From an uncultured Erysipelotrichaceae bacterium (GTDB lineage Bacteria > Bacillota_I > Bacilli_A > Erysipelotrichales > Erysipelotrichaceae), in the NCBI GenBank assembly GCA_900314905.1, contig OMXA01000007.1, positions 1 to 64,000 on the forward strand: a DNA stretch of 64,000 nt, in the 5' to 3' direction. A program made the position numbers and the translations under genes. Numbering within the stretch: the stretch's first letter is position 1; every line of letters starts with the position of its first letter. The notes beneath the pieces were generated by a model. It made no database searches. It was not told the origin of the DNA and was given only the letters and a program-made list of their open reading frames with translations. Positions 15,195 through 23,526 of this stretch are shown piece after piece.

Positions 15195-17459
15195 TTACAG
15201 AAGCTGGTGGGCGTTTCTTGCAATGACGTCGAGCTGCTGTTCCTTCGTCAGATCAATGAACTTGACGGCATAGCCAGATACCCGGATCGTGAAGTTGGCA
15301 TATTCCGGCTTCTCCGGATGTTCCATTGCATCCTTGAGCTTCTCAATGCCGAAGACATTGACATTCAGATGGTGAGCGCCCTGATCGAAGTAGCCATCCA
15401 GAACATTCACGAGGTTGGCGGTGCGCTGATCCTCATCATTTCCTAATGCGGAAGGGCTGATGGTCTGCGTATTGGAGATGCCATCCAGAGCATATTCATA
15501 CGGAAGCTTTGCAACACTGTTGAGGGAAGCAAGCAGACCGTTCTTCTCTGCACCATATGCAGGATTGGCACCAGGTGAGAATGGCTCGTAAGCTGCCCTG
15601 CCATCCGGCAGAGCTCCGGTTGCCTTGCCGTATACGACATTGCTGGTGATCGTGAGAATGGAAGTGGTGGCTTCGCTGTTGCGATAAGTGTGATGCTTTC
15701 TGATCTTCGTGATGAACGTCTTCAGCAGCCATACAGCAATTTCATCGGCACGCTCATCGTCATTGCCATAGCGTGGGAAATCACCTTCCACCTTATAATC
15801 TACTGCCAGTCCGGTTTCGTCGCGGATGACCTTGACTTTGGCGTAGCGGATGGCAGACAGGGAATCGACGACATGGGAGAAGCCGGCGATGCCGGTAGCG
15901 AACGTGCGGCGCACATCGGTATCGATGAGAGCCATCTCCGCTGCCTCATAGTAGTACTTGTCATGCATGTACTGAATCAGATTCAGAATATTGACATAGA
16001 GTCCTGCCAGCCAGTCCATCATCTGATCATACTTGTGCATCACTTCGTCATAGTTGAGATAGTCTGAGGTGATCGGCGCATATTCAGGTCCTACCTGCAT
16101 ATGATTTCCGTTCTTGTCGAGGAATTTCTCGTCCTTGCCGCCATTGATGGCATAGAGCAGGCACTTGGCAAGGTTTGCCCGGGCACCGAAGAACTGCATT
16201 TCCTTGCCGGTCTCAGTGGCACTGACGCAGCAGCAGATGCTGTAGTCGTCACCCCAGATCGGACGCATGACATCATCATTCTCATACTGGATCGAAGATG
16301 TGCGGATTGAGATCCGGGCAGCGTATTTCCGGAACGCTGCCGGAAGCCGTGAGCTGTAGAGCACGGTGAGATTCGGCTCTGGTGCGGGACCCATGTTTTC
16401 AAGGGTGTGCAGGAAGCGGAAGTCATTCTTCGTGACCATGGAACGACCGTCCATGCCAAGTCCGGCAACTTCCAGGGTTGCCCATACCGGGTCTCCGGAG
16501 AATAATGCGTTGTAGCTTGGAATGCGGGCGAACTTGACCATGCGGAACTTCAGGACAAGATGGTCGATCAGTTCCTGTGCTTCTTCTTCGGTGAGGGTGC
16601 CTTCCTCCAGATCTCTCTGGATATAAATGTCCAGGAAGGTGGAGATTCTTCCGACTGACATCGCAGCCCCATTCTGGGTCTTGATTGCGGCAAGATAGCC
16701 GAAATACAGCCACTGCACTGCTTCTTTTGCAGTTTCTGCCGGCTTTGAGATGTCATAGCCGTAGATCTCAGCCATCTTCTTCATGCCGTTCAGAGCACGG
16801 ATCTGATCGGCAAGCTCTTCGCGCTGGCGGATGATGTCATCGGTCATTGTTCCGTCACCGCAGTTTGCAAAGTCATTCTGCTTTTCGCGGATCAGATAAT
16901 CGATGCCATACAGGGCAATGCGGCGGTAGTCGCCGACAATTCTGCCTCTTCCGTAGGTGTCCGGAAGACCGGTGATGATATGGCTGTGACGGGCTGCTTT
17001 CATCTCCGGGGTATAGGCATCGAACACTCCCTGATTATGGGTCTTATGGTATTCTGTGAAGATCTTATGGAATTTGTCATTGACATGATATCCATATGTC
17101 TCAGCAGCTTCTTCTGCCATCTTGATGCCGCCGTATGGCATGAATGCACGCTTCAGCGGCTTATCGGTCTGCAGACCGACAACCTGTTCCAGGTCTTTCA
17201 TGGATTCGTCGATATAGCCTGGCCCATAGGCGGTCAGACCGGATACTACTTCGGTCTCGCAATCGAGAACGCCGCCTTTTGCGCGTTCTTCTTTCTGCAG
17301 TTCCTGGACCTTTGCCCACAGCTGATCGGTCCGTTCCGTCGGTCCTTTCAGAAATGATTCATCGCCGTCATACGGTTTGTAGTTGTTCTGAATGAAGTCA
17401 CGGACGTTGACGTCATTCTTCCAGTGTGTTCCTCTGAATGATCTCCATGCATTGCTCAT
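15195..17459 (-). CDS. pflB: Formate C-acetyltransferase (pyruvate formate-lyase)
   Basis: A 754-aa glycyl radical enzyme splitting pyruvate with CoA into acetyl-CoA and formate in anaerobic fermentation. The C-terminal radical site is RVSGYAV (Gly729) and the catalytic cysteines lie in the [10 protein letters not shown] stretch in the middle of the protein. There are three consecutive Cys where the E. coli enzyme has two. The length matches E. coli PflB (760 aa). The order here is pflA first and then pflB, on one transcript, with the pflB ATG overlapping the pflA stop by four bases. Expression is probably induced without oxygen through the FNR site upstream of pflA. Confidence 0.97.
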   Translation of the reverse strand: MSNAWRSFRGTHWKNDVNVRDFIQNNYKPYDGDESFLKGPTERTDQLWAKVQELQKEERAKGGVLDCETEVVSGLTAYGPGYIDESMKDLEQVVGLQTDKPLKRAFMPYGGIKMAEEAAETYGYHVNDKFHKIFTEYHKTHNQGVFDAYTPEMKAARHSHIITGLPDTYGRGRIVGDYRRIALYGIDYLIREKQNDFANCGDGTMTDDIIRQREELADQIRALNGMKKMAEIYGYDISKPAETAKEAVQWLYFGYLAAIKTQNGAAMSVGRISTFLDIYIQRDLEEGTLTEEEAQELIDHLVLKFRMVKFARIPSYNALFSGDPVWATLEVAGLGMDGRSMVTKNDFRFLHTLENMGPAPEPNLTVLYSSRLPAAFRKYAARISIRTSSIQYENDDVMRPIWGDDYSICCCVSATETGKEMQFFGARANLAKCLLYAINGGKDEKFLDKNGNHMQVGPEYAPITSDYLNYDEVMHKYDQMMDWLAGLYVNILNLIQYMHDKYYYEAAEMALIDTDVRRTFATGIAGFSHVVDSLSAIRYAKVKVIRDETGLAVDYKVEGDFPRYGNDDERADEIAVWLLKTFITKIRKHHTYRNSEATTSILTITSNVVYGKATGALPDGRAAYEPFSPGANPAYGAEKNGLLASLNSVAKLPYEYALDGISNTQTISPSALGNDEDQRTANLVNVLDGYFDQGAHHLNVNVFGIEKLKDAMEHPEKPEYANFTIRVSGYAVKFIDLTKEQQLDVIARNAHQLL

Positions 17460-18235
17460 AAGGTATGCCTTCTTTCTTGATAAACCAGATCAGGAGTGCT
17501 GAATGCCTGTTGGCCATTCAGGATTCTCCTGGCGTTTTCGATGCGTTCTGCGGATGGCGGGTTTACGCCGGCCAGCGAGTAAGGAATTCCAAGGGCTTCA
17601 TACTTGTGGATGCCCAGGGTGTGATAGGGCAGCACATCAATCCGCTCTATGTTATGAAGAGAGGACAGGAATGCCCTTGTCTGATGCAGCCAGGTATCAT
17701 CATCTGTGATCCCGGGAACCAGCACATGCCTGATCCAGACTGGCTGATGGATCTCATCGAGATACTTCAGCATATCCAGAATGTTCTCATTGGACTTTCC
17801 GGTTAAAAGACGATGCTGGTGCGGATCGATGTGCTTGATATCCACCAGCAGGAGATCGGTATATTCCATCAGTTCCTCAAACTTGCTGAAGAATGGTTCC
17901 GTTCTGGAAAATGGCTGTCCGGCAGTATCGATGCAGGTCGAGATATTCCGCTGCTTTGCCTTGCGGAAAAGATCAATCAGAAAATCAATCTGCAGCAGCG
18001 GTTCCCCGCCGCTGACCGTGATGCCGCCATCTTTTCCCCAGTAGGGACGGTAGCGTTCCGCCTGATTGAGCAGTTCGTCTGCGGTACGAAGATCCTTGCT
18101 TTCAGGATTCCAGGTATCCGGATTGTGACAGTACCGGCACCGGAGATTGCAGCCTTTCAGAAAAATCAGAAAGCGGACGCCTGGTCCGTCTGCAGAACCG
18201 AAGCTTTCAACGGAGTGTATTCTTCCCTGAATCAT
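17456..18235 (-). CDS. pflA: Pyruvate formate-lyase activating enzyme (radical SAM)
   Basis: The 259-aa activase uses S-adenosylmethionine and a 4Fe-4S cluster to place the glycyl radical on PflB. The cluster motif CNLRCRYC (C-X3-C-X2-C) is near residue 30 and the GGEPLLQ glycine-rich SAM motif near 78. The N-terminus [17 protein letters not shown] is characteristic of PFL-AE. GGAGAG lies at good distance before the ATG. It is the first gene of the pflA-pflB transcript, the reverse of the common pflB-pflA order. Confidence 0.95.
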   Translation of the reverse strand: MIQGRIHSVESFGSADGPGVRFLIFLKGCNLRCRYCHNPDTWNPESKDLRTADELLNQAERYRPYWGKDGGITVSGGEPLLQIDFLIDLFRKAKQRNISTCIDTAGQPFSRTEPFFSKFEELMEYTDLLLVDIKHIDPHQHRLLTGKSNENILDMLKYLDEIHQPVWIRHVLVPGITDDDTWLHQTRAFLSSLHNIERIDVLPYHTLGIHKYEALGIPYSLAGVNPPSAERIENARRILNGQQAFSTPDLVYQERRHTL

Positions 18236-18248
18236 GTCATCTCTCCGA

Positions 18249-18270
18249 AAGAAACCCGCTGGGGTTTCTT
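18249..18270 (-). other. Hairpin in the pflA leader
   Basis: A 9-bp perfect stem AAGAAACCC/GGGTTTCTT with a 4-nt loop sits at the 5' end of the predicted pflA leader, just before GGAGAG. It could stabilise the mRNA, or end readthrough from the fnr gene; the tail is only moderately T-rich. In a readthrough RNA the segment CCCGCTG (18299-18293) could pair instead with CAGCGGG inside this hairpin. Confidence 0.5.
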
Positions 18271-18282
18271 CTCACAAGAGAG

Positions 18283-18324
18283 AGAATACCTTCAGCGGGC
18301 TGGATGTTCCTTGATCAGGATCAA
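18283..18324 (-). promoter_or_regulatory. FNR-box promoter of pflA-pflB (class II)
   Basis: A perfect palindromic FNR box TTGATcaggATCAA occupies 18311-18324. On the minus strand, TATTCT (18288-18283) is placed so that the predicted start is about 18276, putting the box centre at -41.5, the classic position for FNR-activated promoters. There is no -35 hexamer, as expected when the activator replaces it. Confidence 0.8.
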
Positions 18325-18341
18325 ATTGTGTGGGATTTTAC

Positions 18342-19058
18342 TCAATCTGCGGAAGCACTCTGAAACAGAAGCTGAAGCGTCGGCCGGTCGATGACCTGGA
18401 TCTTTCCCTGGCCGATCCTTCGGATCAGTCCTTTTTTCTCCAGCTTTGTGAGGTTTCTGGATACGGTTTCCGGCCGCAGGCTGATGGAAGCGGCAATATC
18501 ATCAAGGCGCATGCTGATAAAGGGGCCGATGCAGCGCGTGTCGCGGTCCAGCAGAAAGCCTGCCAGCCGGACCTCAGGATCCCGGATCGATAGCAGGAGC
18601 GTCTTTTCCTTTGCTTCAGAAAGTTCCGTGCTCAGCATCTGAATCAGGCTCATTGCAGTCTCGGGCTGCTGTTTCAGAAGGTCTAGAAATTCCTCTCTGC
18701 GGATCTCGCAGATCGAAACATCGGTCACGCATACAACCGAATAGTGATAGACCGGATCTTTGAGAAACATGTCATGCCAGATTGCCTGGCCGTCATGAAG
18801 GATATCAAGCACATGCTCTTCCCCGTTCGGGTCCAGGCGGCAGGTTTTCAGCCGTCCTTTCCGGATAATGATGATGGAATCGATGCGCTGTCCTTCATGA
18901 ATCAGTATCTGGTCTTTCGGGTGCCTGCTCATGATTGCATGCGCAACGAGTTTCTCCTGAGCCTGTTCCGGAAGATCGCGGAATAAGCGGATCTTTGAGG
19001 TACATAGTGTTTTCTCCTGGCAATAGCGGCAGGAAGTTTCATCACAGGCGGCGGTCAT
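18342..19058 (-). CDS. fnr: FNR-type oxygen-sensing Crp-family transcription regulator
   Basis: A 238-aa Crp/Fnr protein. An N-terminal cysteine cluster Cys10-X2-Cys13-X5-Cys19 has the same spacing as Cys20/23/29 of E. coli FNR. Cys117 in SICEIRREEF matches Cys122 there, so an oxygen-labile 4Fe-4S cluster is likely. A cyclic-nucleotide-type beta barrel precedes the helix-turn-helix, whose recognition helix RPETVSRNL keeps the E-X2-S-R that reads TTGAT. I start at 19058, after the deoD terminator. No ribosome site is seen, but TGC-TACCAT places the transcript start at the ATG, suggesting leaderless translation. Confidence 0.88.
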   Translation of the reverse strand: MTAACDETSCRYCQEKTLCTSKIRLFRDLPEQAQEKLVAHAIMSRHPKDQILIHEGQRIDSIIIIRKGRLKTCRLDPNGEEHVLDILHDGQAIWHDMFLKDPVYHYSVVCVTDVSICEIRREEFLDLLKQQPETAMSLIQMLSTELSEAKEKTLLLSIRDPEVRLAGFLLDRDTRCIGPFISMRLDDIAASISLRPETVSRNLTKLEKKGLIRRIGQGKIQVIDRPTLQLLFQSASAD

Positions 19059-19118
19059 AGGTCCATGGTAGCAGAGATTCCGGGAATCCTCCAGATGGGT
19101 TCCCTCAGATTGATTGGC

Positions 19119-19143
19119 AGAGAAAAGAAGCCTTTCGGCTTCT
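19119..19143 (-). terminator. Terminator of mtnA-deoD
   Basis: Stem AGAAGCC/GGCTTCT with a GAAA loop (minus strand) is followed by TTTTCTC, six bases after the deoD stop. Confidence 0.8.
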
Positions 19144-19149
19144 GGAGGT

Positions 19150-19881
19150 TTATTCAGCGAATTCCCAGGCAGTATCCAGGGCAATCTCCATCATATCCGT
19201 GAAGGAATCGCGGATCTGCTCAGAGGTAAGTGCCTGCTGCTTGAACAGATGATCGCTGATCGAGAGAATCGTCAGCGCACGCTTGCGGTTGACTGCGGCT
19301 TCCCAATAAAGGCCTGCAGATTCCATTTCAATGGCCAGATGTCCGTAGTCTCTGAGCTTTTCATTGATTTCTCCTGCTTTCGGATTGTAGAAGAAGTCAG
19401 AGCTGAAGATCTTTCCGACCTTGAAATTGCAGCCCTTTGCCCGGGCTTTATTGACAGCAGTTTCCAGGAGATCGAAGTCTGCGCATGGAGCGAACTGACC
19501 GATGCCGTACTGATTCCCGTAATTGGAATTGGTTGTGCACGCTTCGGCGATGACGATATCGGAAGTGTTGACATCCATCGCCAGCGCTCCGGCAGAACCG
19601 ATGCGGATAATGGATTCTACCCCGAACTGCGTGAACAGCTCATGCGTATAGAGACCGACTGAAGGAATTCCCATGCCGTGGCCCATGACGGAAATCTTCT
19701 TTCCTTTATAGATTCCGGTATAGCCGAGCATATTGCGGACATCATTGAAGCAGACCACATCGCTGAGATAGGTGTCTGCCACCTTCTTGGCACGGAGCGG
19801 ATCTCCAGGCATCAGGACAACCTTGGCAATCTCTGCCTTCTGTCCGATGCAGGCACTGATACTTTCCTTGTAAACTGTCAT
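19150..19881 (-). CDS. deoD: Purine-nucleoside phosphorylase, DeoD type
   Basis: A 243-aa hexameric-type phosphorylase that cleaves purine (deoxy)nucleosides with phosphate to base and (deoxy)ribose 1-phosphate. Hallmarks are VVLMPGDPLRAKKVA near residue 21, GHGMGIPS near 68, RIGSAGAL near 92, and EMESAGLYWEAA near 187. GAGGAGAATGAA supplies the ribosome site. It is the second gene after mtnA with a 19-base gap, sharing mtnA's promoter. This pairing suggests sugar 1-phosphates made here, perhaps from methylthioadenosine or 5'-deoxyadenosine, pass to MtnA; that link is inference. Confidence 0.95.
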   Translation of the reverse strand: MTVYKESISACIGQKAEIAKVVLMPGDPLRAKKVADTYLSDVVCFNDVRNMLGYTGIYKGKKISVMGHGMGIPSVGLYTHELFTQFGVESIIRIGSAGALAMDVNTSDIVIAEACTTNSNYGNQYGIGQFAPCADFDLLETAVNKARAKGCNFKVGKIFSSDFFYNPKAGEINEKLRDYGHLAIEMESAGLYWEAAVNRKRALTILSISDHLFKQQALTSEQIRDSFTDMMEIALDTAWEFAE

Positions 19882-19900
19882 TTCATTCTCCTCTTCTATT

Positions 19901-20971
19901 TCAGTCCTGGAACAGTTTCTTCATATTCTCATCAAATGGCGGATAGACAATCCCGCGTTCAGTGATGATAGCGGTGAGCAGTTCATGATCCGTGACATCA
20001 AACGCTGGGTTATAGCATTTCACTTCCGGCAGAATCATCGGTTCCTTGTACCACATGGAACGGACCTCGTCCGGATCCCGCTGTTCGATCCGGATCTCTT
20101 CGCCAGTCGGAGTATTGAAGTCGATCGTCGAGGAAGGAGCCACCGTATAGAACGGAATCCCGTAATGCTTTGCGAGAATCGCTACACCGCTGGTGCCGAT
20201 CTTGTTAGCGAAGTCGCCATTTGCGGCAACCCGGTCGCAGCCGACGAATACTGCATTGATCTTTCCCTGCTTCATGACAATGCTCGCCATGTTATCGCAG
20301 ATTGCTGTCACATCTACACCGGCTCTGGCAAGCTCATAGGAGGTCAGCCGGGCACCCTGCAGCAGCGGCCTTGTCTCGTCAGAATAGACATGGATATTCC
20401 AGCCTTTCTCATGGGCGAGATACATCGGAGCGGTCGCGGTTCCGTAGCCAAGGCAGGCAAGCCGGCCAGCGTTGCAGTGGGTGAGCAGACCATCTCCGTC
20501 TTTGATCAGAGAAAGGCTGTATTCGGCCAGCTTCTTCGTGATATCCAGCTGTTCCTGATGAATTGTCAGCGCTTCCTGCTTCAGCAGCTCGACAATCTCA
20601 GAAACCGGCAGATTGCATTTTTCTTTAACCAGCGTTTCCTGGCGGTTCAGCGCCCAGGAAAGATTGACTGCAGTCGGACGGGAAGTATTCAGATATTCTT
20701 TCTGACGGTGAAATTCCCTGAAGAATGATTCATAGCTGTCAGAGGGATCATTCAGAGCCAGCACATACATTGCATATCCGGCAAAGACCCCGATGACCGG
20801 AGCGCCTCTGACCTGCAGGAGCTTGATGGCATCCCACATCTCCTGTTCCTTGTTCAGCGTGAGGTCAATGGTGCGGTTAGGGAGCTGCGTCTGATCCAGT
20901 ATGATTACGCTGCGTTCATCTTCCGAGAGTCTGACGACCTCATCTTTCCGCACAGCATCACTGATTTTCAT
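19901..20971 (-). CDS. mtnA: S-methyl-5-thioribose-1-phosphate isomerase
   Basis: A 356-aa aldose-ketose isomerase of the eIF2B-alpha-like family that converts methylthioribose 1-phosphate (or 5-deoxyribose 1-phosphate) to the ribulose form. Motifs are VRGAPVIGVFAGY near residue 53, HCNAGRLACLGYGTA with the catalytic Cys near 165, DETRPLLQGARLT near 200, and DRVAANGDFANKIGT with the catalytic Asp near 245. I use the ATG at 20971, seven bases after AAGGAGA; a TTG two codons earlier is too close to that site. The rest of the methionine salvage pathway is not here. Confidence 0.93.
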   Translation of the reverse strand: MKISDAVRKDEVVRLSEDERSVIILDQTQLPNRTIDLTLNKEQEMWDAIKLLQVRGAPVIGVFAGYAMYVLALNDPSDSYESFFREFHRQKEYLNTSRPTAVNLSWALNRQETLVKEKCNLPVSEIVELLKQEALTIHQEQLDITKKLAEYSLSLIKDGDGLLTHCNAGRLACLGYGTATAPMYLAHEKGWNIHVYSDETRPLLQGARLTSYELARAGVDVTAICDNMASIVMKQGKINAVFVGCDRVAANGDFANKIGTSGVAILAKHYGIPFYTVAPSSTIDFNTPTGEEIRIEQRDPDEVRSMWYKEPMILPEVKCYNPAFDVTDHELLTAIITERGIVYPPFDENMKKLFQD

Positions 20972-20996
20972 GTTCAATTCTCCTTTTTCTCAATTT

Positions 20997-21025
20997 ATTC
21001 TAGGACCCGGACCAGAAAGGGTCAA
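20997..21025 (-). promoter_or_regulatory. Promoter of mtnA-deoD
   Basis: On the minus strand, TTGACC (21025-21020) and TAGAAT (21002-20997) are 17 bases apart. Confidence 0.7.
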
Positions 21026-21167
21026 TGAAGGAAACCGTCCAGAACTGTGAGAATCTCAGCAGAAAACAGTTTCTGATGATATAAGCTTGTGAAGAAAGAT
21101 TAATGAAAAATATTTCAGATCTATGCTGAAAAATCAAAGCAGAATCTGAAAAAAGAAGAAAACGCAG

Positions 21168-21196
21168 TTGACTTCGGGACATCGGATGCGGAGAAT
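21168..21196 (+). promoter_or_regulatory. Promoter of the trpXYZ T-box transcript
   Basis: TTGACT (21168-21173) and GAGAAT (21191-21196), 17 bases apart, lie directly upstream of the T-box. The -35 is strong and the -10 is weaker. Confidence 0.5.
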
Positions 21197-21202
21197 ACAG
21201 GT

Positions 21203-21486
21203 ATACCAGAAAACCGAAGACGGAGACGAGTAGCTCAGACTGAAACTTCAAAGAGAGTTCCGGGCGGTGGAATCGGAACAGGCGGATGCTGAAGGAATGG
21301 ACTCCATGAGGGCTGACTGAACGGAACGGATGTTCCAAGTACGAAGGCCGGGATTCGATCCCGTTATCAATCAGATGCGTATGATGGTACGTAAGCGAGA
21401 GGATGTCAGGTATAGACATCAAGTTGGGTGGTATCGCAGAAGTTATCAAAGACTCCTGTCCCATATATGGGATAGGAGTCTTTTTT
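21203..21486 (+). promoter_or_regulatory. T-box leader, tryptophan-specific (specifier TGG)
   Basis: All major T-box parts are readable: the S-turn AGTA (21230 region), the AGAGAG distal element, and the specifier loop GAA-TGG-A closed by GGAG/CTCC with the Trp codon at 21298-21300. The T-box proper TTGGGTGGTATCGC is at 21424-21437. A terminator follows with 7-bp outer stem GACTCCT/AGGAGTC (21451-21480) and six T. Uncharged tRNA-Trp should favour the antiterminator and turn on the transporter. The TATCGC variant differs from the usual TACCGC. Confidence 0.9.
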
Positions 21487-21557
21487 CCTGAAACAGCTGC
21501 TCTGGCAAAGCAGCTGCACATCTGCCGCTCAGACGAAGGAAAGATGAGGAAAGAAAC

Positions 21558-22604
21558 ATGAAGTACACAGCAATGATGAAATCTGCACTTACAGCACTGA
21601 TGGCAGGAAGCCTTGCTGCATGCAGCAGCGGATCCGCCGCTGCCGCTGCAGGCACTGCGTCTGCGACTGCCGCCGCTTCTGCAGAATCGAAAACGTATAA
21701 GGTTGCGGTCGTCAAACAGCTTGATCATGCATCGCTCGATGAGATTGCCGATGCCATTACTGCTGAGCTGGACAAGCTTGCTGAAGAAAACGGTGTGACG
21801 ATTCAATATGGCGATGTGTATTCCGGTCAGAATGATCAGACCACGCTGCAGCAGATCGGCTCTCAGGTCATCGCTGATGGCGCTGACTGCATCATTCCGA
21901 TTGCGACGCTGGCTGCTCAGACGATGACGGCAGCAGCAGAAGAAACCAGGACTCCGGTCATCTTTGCGGCAATCTCTGATCCGGACAGCGCAGAACTCAC
22001 CGGAATTGATTATGTTTCAGGGACTTCCGATGCGCTGAACACGACTCAGATCATGGATATGATCTTTGCCCAGAACCCGGATGCGAAGAAGATCGGTCTC
22101 CTCTATTCGAAATCGGAAACCAACTCCGTCAAGCCGATCGAGGATGCAAAGGCATATCTGGATCAGAAGGGAATTGAATATGTCGAAGCAACCGGAAATA
22201 CGAATGATGAAGTCATCCAGGCAGCTTCTTCGCTTGTCGCAGATGGCGTGGATGCGGTCTTCACTCCGACGGATAATGTCGTCATGGCAGCAGAACTTGC
22301 CATCGCTCCGACGCTTGCAGAAGCTGGAATCCCGCATTATGCAGGGGCTGATTCCTTTGTCCGCAATGGTGCATTCGCAACCTGCGGCGTGAACTATACT
22401 GATCTTGGAACAGAAACAGCTGATCTTGCCTTCAAGGCGATGACGGAAGGAATGGAATCTCTTGGCGATTATTATGAATCCTATGAAGTGATGCCAGGCG
22501 GAATCATCACGGTCAACACGGAGACCGCAGCTGCTCTGAACGCAGATTATTCCATGTTCAATGATTTCGGAAAAATCGTCGAGGTAACTACAACAGAAGA
22601 CTGA
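21558..22604 (+). CDS. trpX: Tryptophan ABC transporter substrate-binding lipoprotein (TrpX family)
   Basis: A 348-aa secreted lipoprotein with a signal peptide and the lipobox LAAC (Cys22), then an Ala/Ser-rich linker. The periplasmic-binding-fold domain has the ABC_sub_bind (DUF534-like) signatures, such as TVKQ-like VAVVKQLDHASLDEI near residue 48 and DAVFTPTDNVVMAA near 235. Family members bind tryptophan or related aromatic amino acids outside the membrane. The Trp T-box upstream is strong support for tryptophan. AGGAAAG precedes the ATG. Confidence 0.9.
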   Translation: MKYTAMMKSALTALMAGSLAACSSGSAAAAAGTASATAAASAESKTYKVAVVKQLDHASLDEIADAITAELDKLAEENGVTIQYGDVYSGQNDQTTLQQIGSQVIADGADCIIPIATLAAQTMTAAAEETRTPVIFAAISDPDSAELTGIDYVSGTSDALNTTQIMDMIFAQNPDAKKIGLLYSKSETNSVKPIEDAKAYLDQKGIEYVEATGNTNDEVIQAASSLVADGVDAVFTPTDNVVMAAELAIAPTLAEAGIPHYAGADSFVRNGAFATCGVNYTDLGTETADLAFKAMTEGMESLGDYYESYEVMPGGIITVNTETAAALNADYSMFNDFGKIVEVTTTED

Positions 22605-22617
22605 CGGAGGATAAGAC

Positions 22618-23526
22618 ATGCTTCACATCATTCAGACTGCACTGGAACTCGGGTGCATCTACTCACTGGTAGCCCTGGCCCTGTTCCTGAGCTATCGCAT
22701 TCTGAATATTGCGGATCTTACAACGGATGGCTGCTTCGTGCTCGGGATGGCGGTTTGCGTCAGCTCGGCTGCGAACGGGCATCCGTTTGCTGGTCTCTTT
22801 CTTGCGCTTGCGGCAGGAGCGTGTGCCGGATTCGTGACGGCATTCCTGCAGACCAGGCTGGGAGTCCCATCGATTCTTGCCGGCATTGTGACCAATACCG
22901 GACTGTACACGATCAATCTGATGGCCATGGGCTGGTCGAGCAATGTCAGCCTGCTGAAGTCGGATACGGTATTTACGCTTTTCCGCAAGACCGGCATCGG
23001 CGGCAGCTGGTACACGATCCTCTTCAGCGGCATGATTGCATTTCTGTGCATGGCGATCCTGCGCTGGTTTCTGACGACAAGACTTGGTCTCAGCATCCGT
23101 GCAACCGGCGATAATCCGGATATGGTGCGGGCTAGTTCGATCAATCCCCGCTTTACCATTACCGTGGGTCTCTGCATCGCAAACAGCCTGACGGCACTTT
23201 CCGGAGGCCTGGCCGGACAGCTGCAGCGCAGTGCCGATATCAATGCCGGTACCGGCATTGTGACGATCGGCCTTGCCTGCCTGATCATCGGCGAAGGCAT
23301 CATCAAAGGAAGAAAGTCCCTGACAGGAAACATTTTCGCATGTCTTATCGGCAATCTTGTCTATCGGTTCATCTATGCCATTGTCCTGCAGACCAGAATC
23401 ATTCCGATTGAGGGTCTGAAGCTGATGACTGCAATCATCGTGGCCCTCGCCATCGCTGCTCCGGCAATCAAGGACAATATGGCAGTCTCGGCAAGAGCGA
23501 GAAAGGAAGGACACAGATCATGCTGA
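22618..23526 (+). CDS. trpY: Tryptophan ABC transporter permease (TrpY family)
   Basis: A 302-aa integral membrane protein with eight to nine hydrophobic segments, of the branched-chain-amino-acid/ribose-type permease superfamily (LivH-like). Visible landmarks are YSLVALALFLSYRILNIADLTTDG near the N-terminus (given here as hallmark of this subfamily's first helix and loop) and RATGDNPDMVRASSINP near residue 160, the cytoplasmic loop contacting the ATPase. It lies 13 bases after trpX and its stop overlaps the trpZ start. Confidence 0.9.
   Translation: MLHIIQTALELGCIYSLVALALFLSYRILNIADLTTDGCFVLGMAVCVSSAANGHPFAGLFLALAAGACAGFVTAFLQTRLGVPSILAGIVTNTGLYTINLMAMGWSSNVSLLKSDTVFTLFRKTGIGGSWYTILFSGMIAFLCMAILRWFLTTRLGLSIRATGDNPDMVRASSINPRFTITVGLCIANSLTALSGGLAGQLQRSADINAGTGIVTIGLACLIIGEGIIKGRKSLTGNIFACLIGNLVYRFIYAIVLQTRIIPIEGLKLMTAIIVALAIAAPAIKDNMAVSARARKEGHRSC

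Noticed and set aside
14880-15446. A 188-codon plus-strand frame across the azlC-pflB gap
   Set aside because: Antisense to azlC and pflB and crossing a strong terminator hairpin; no protein-family features.
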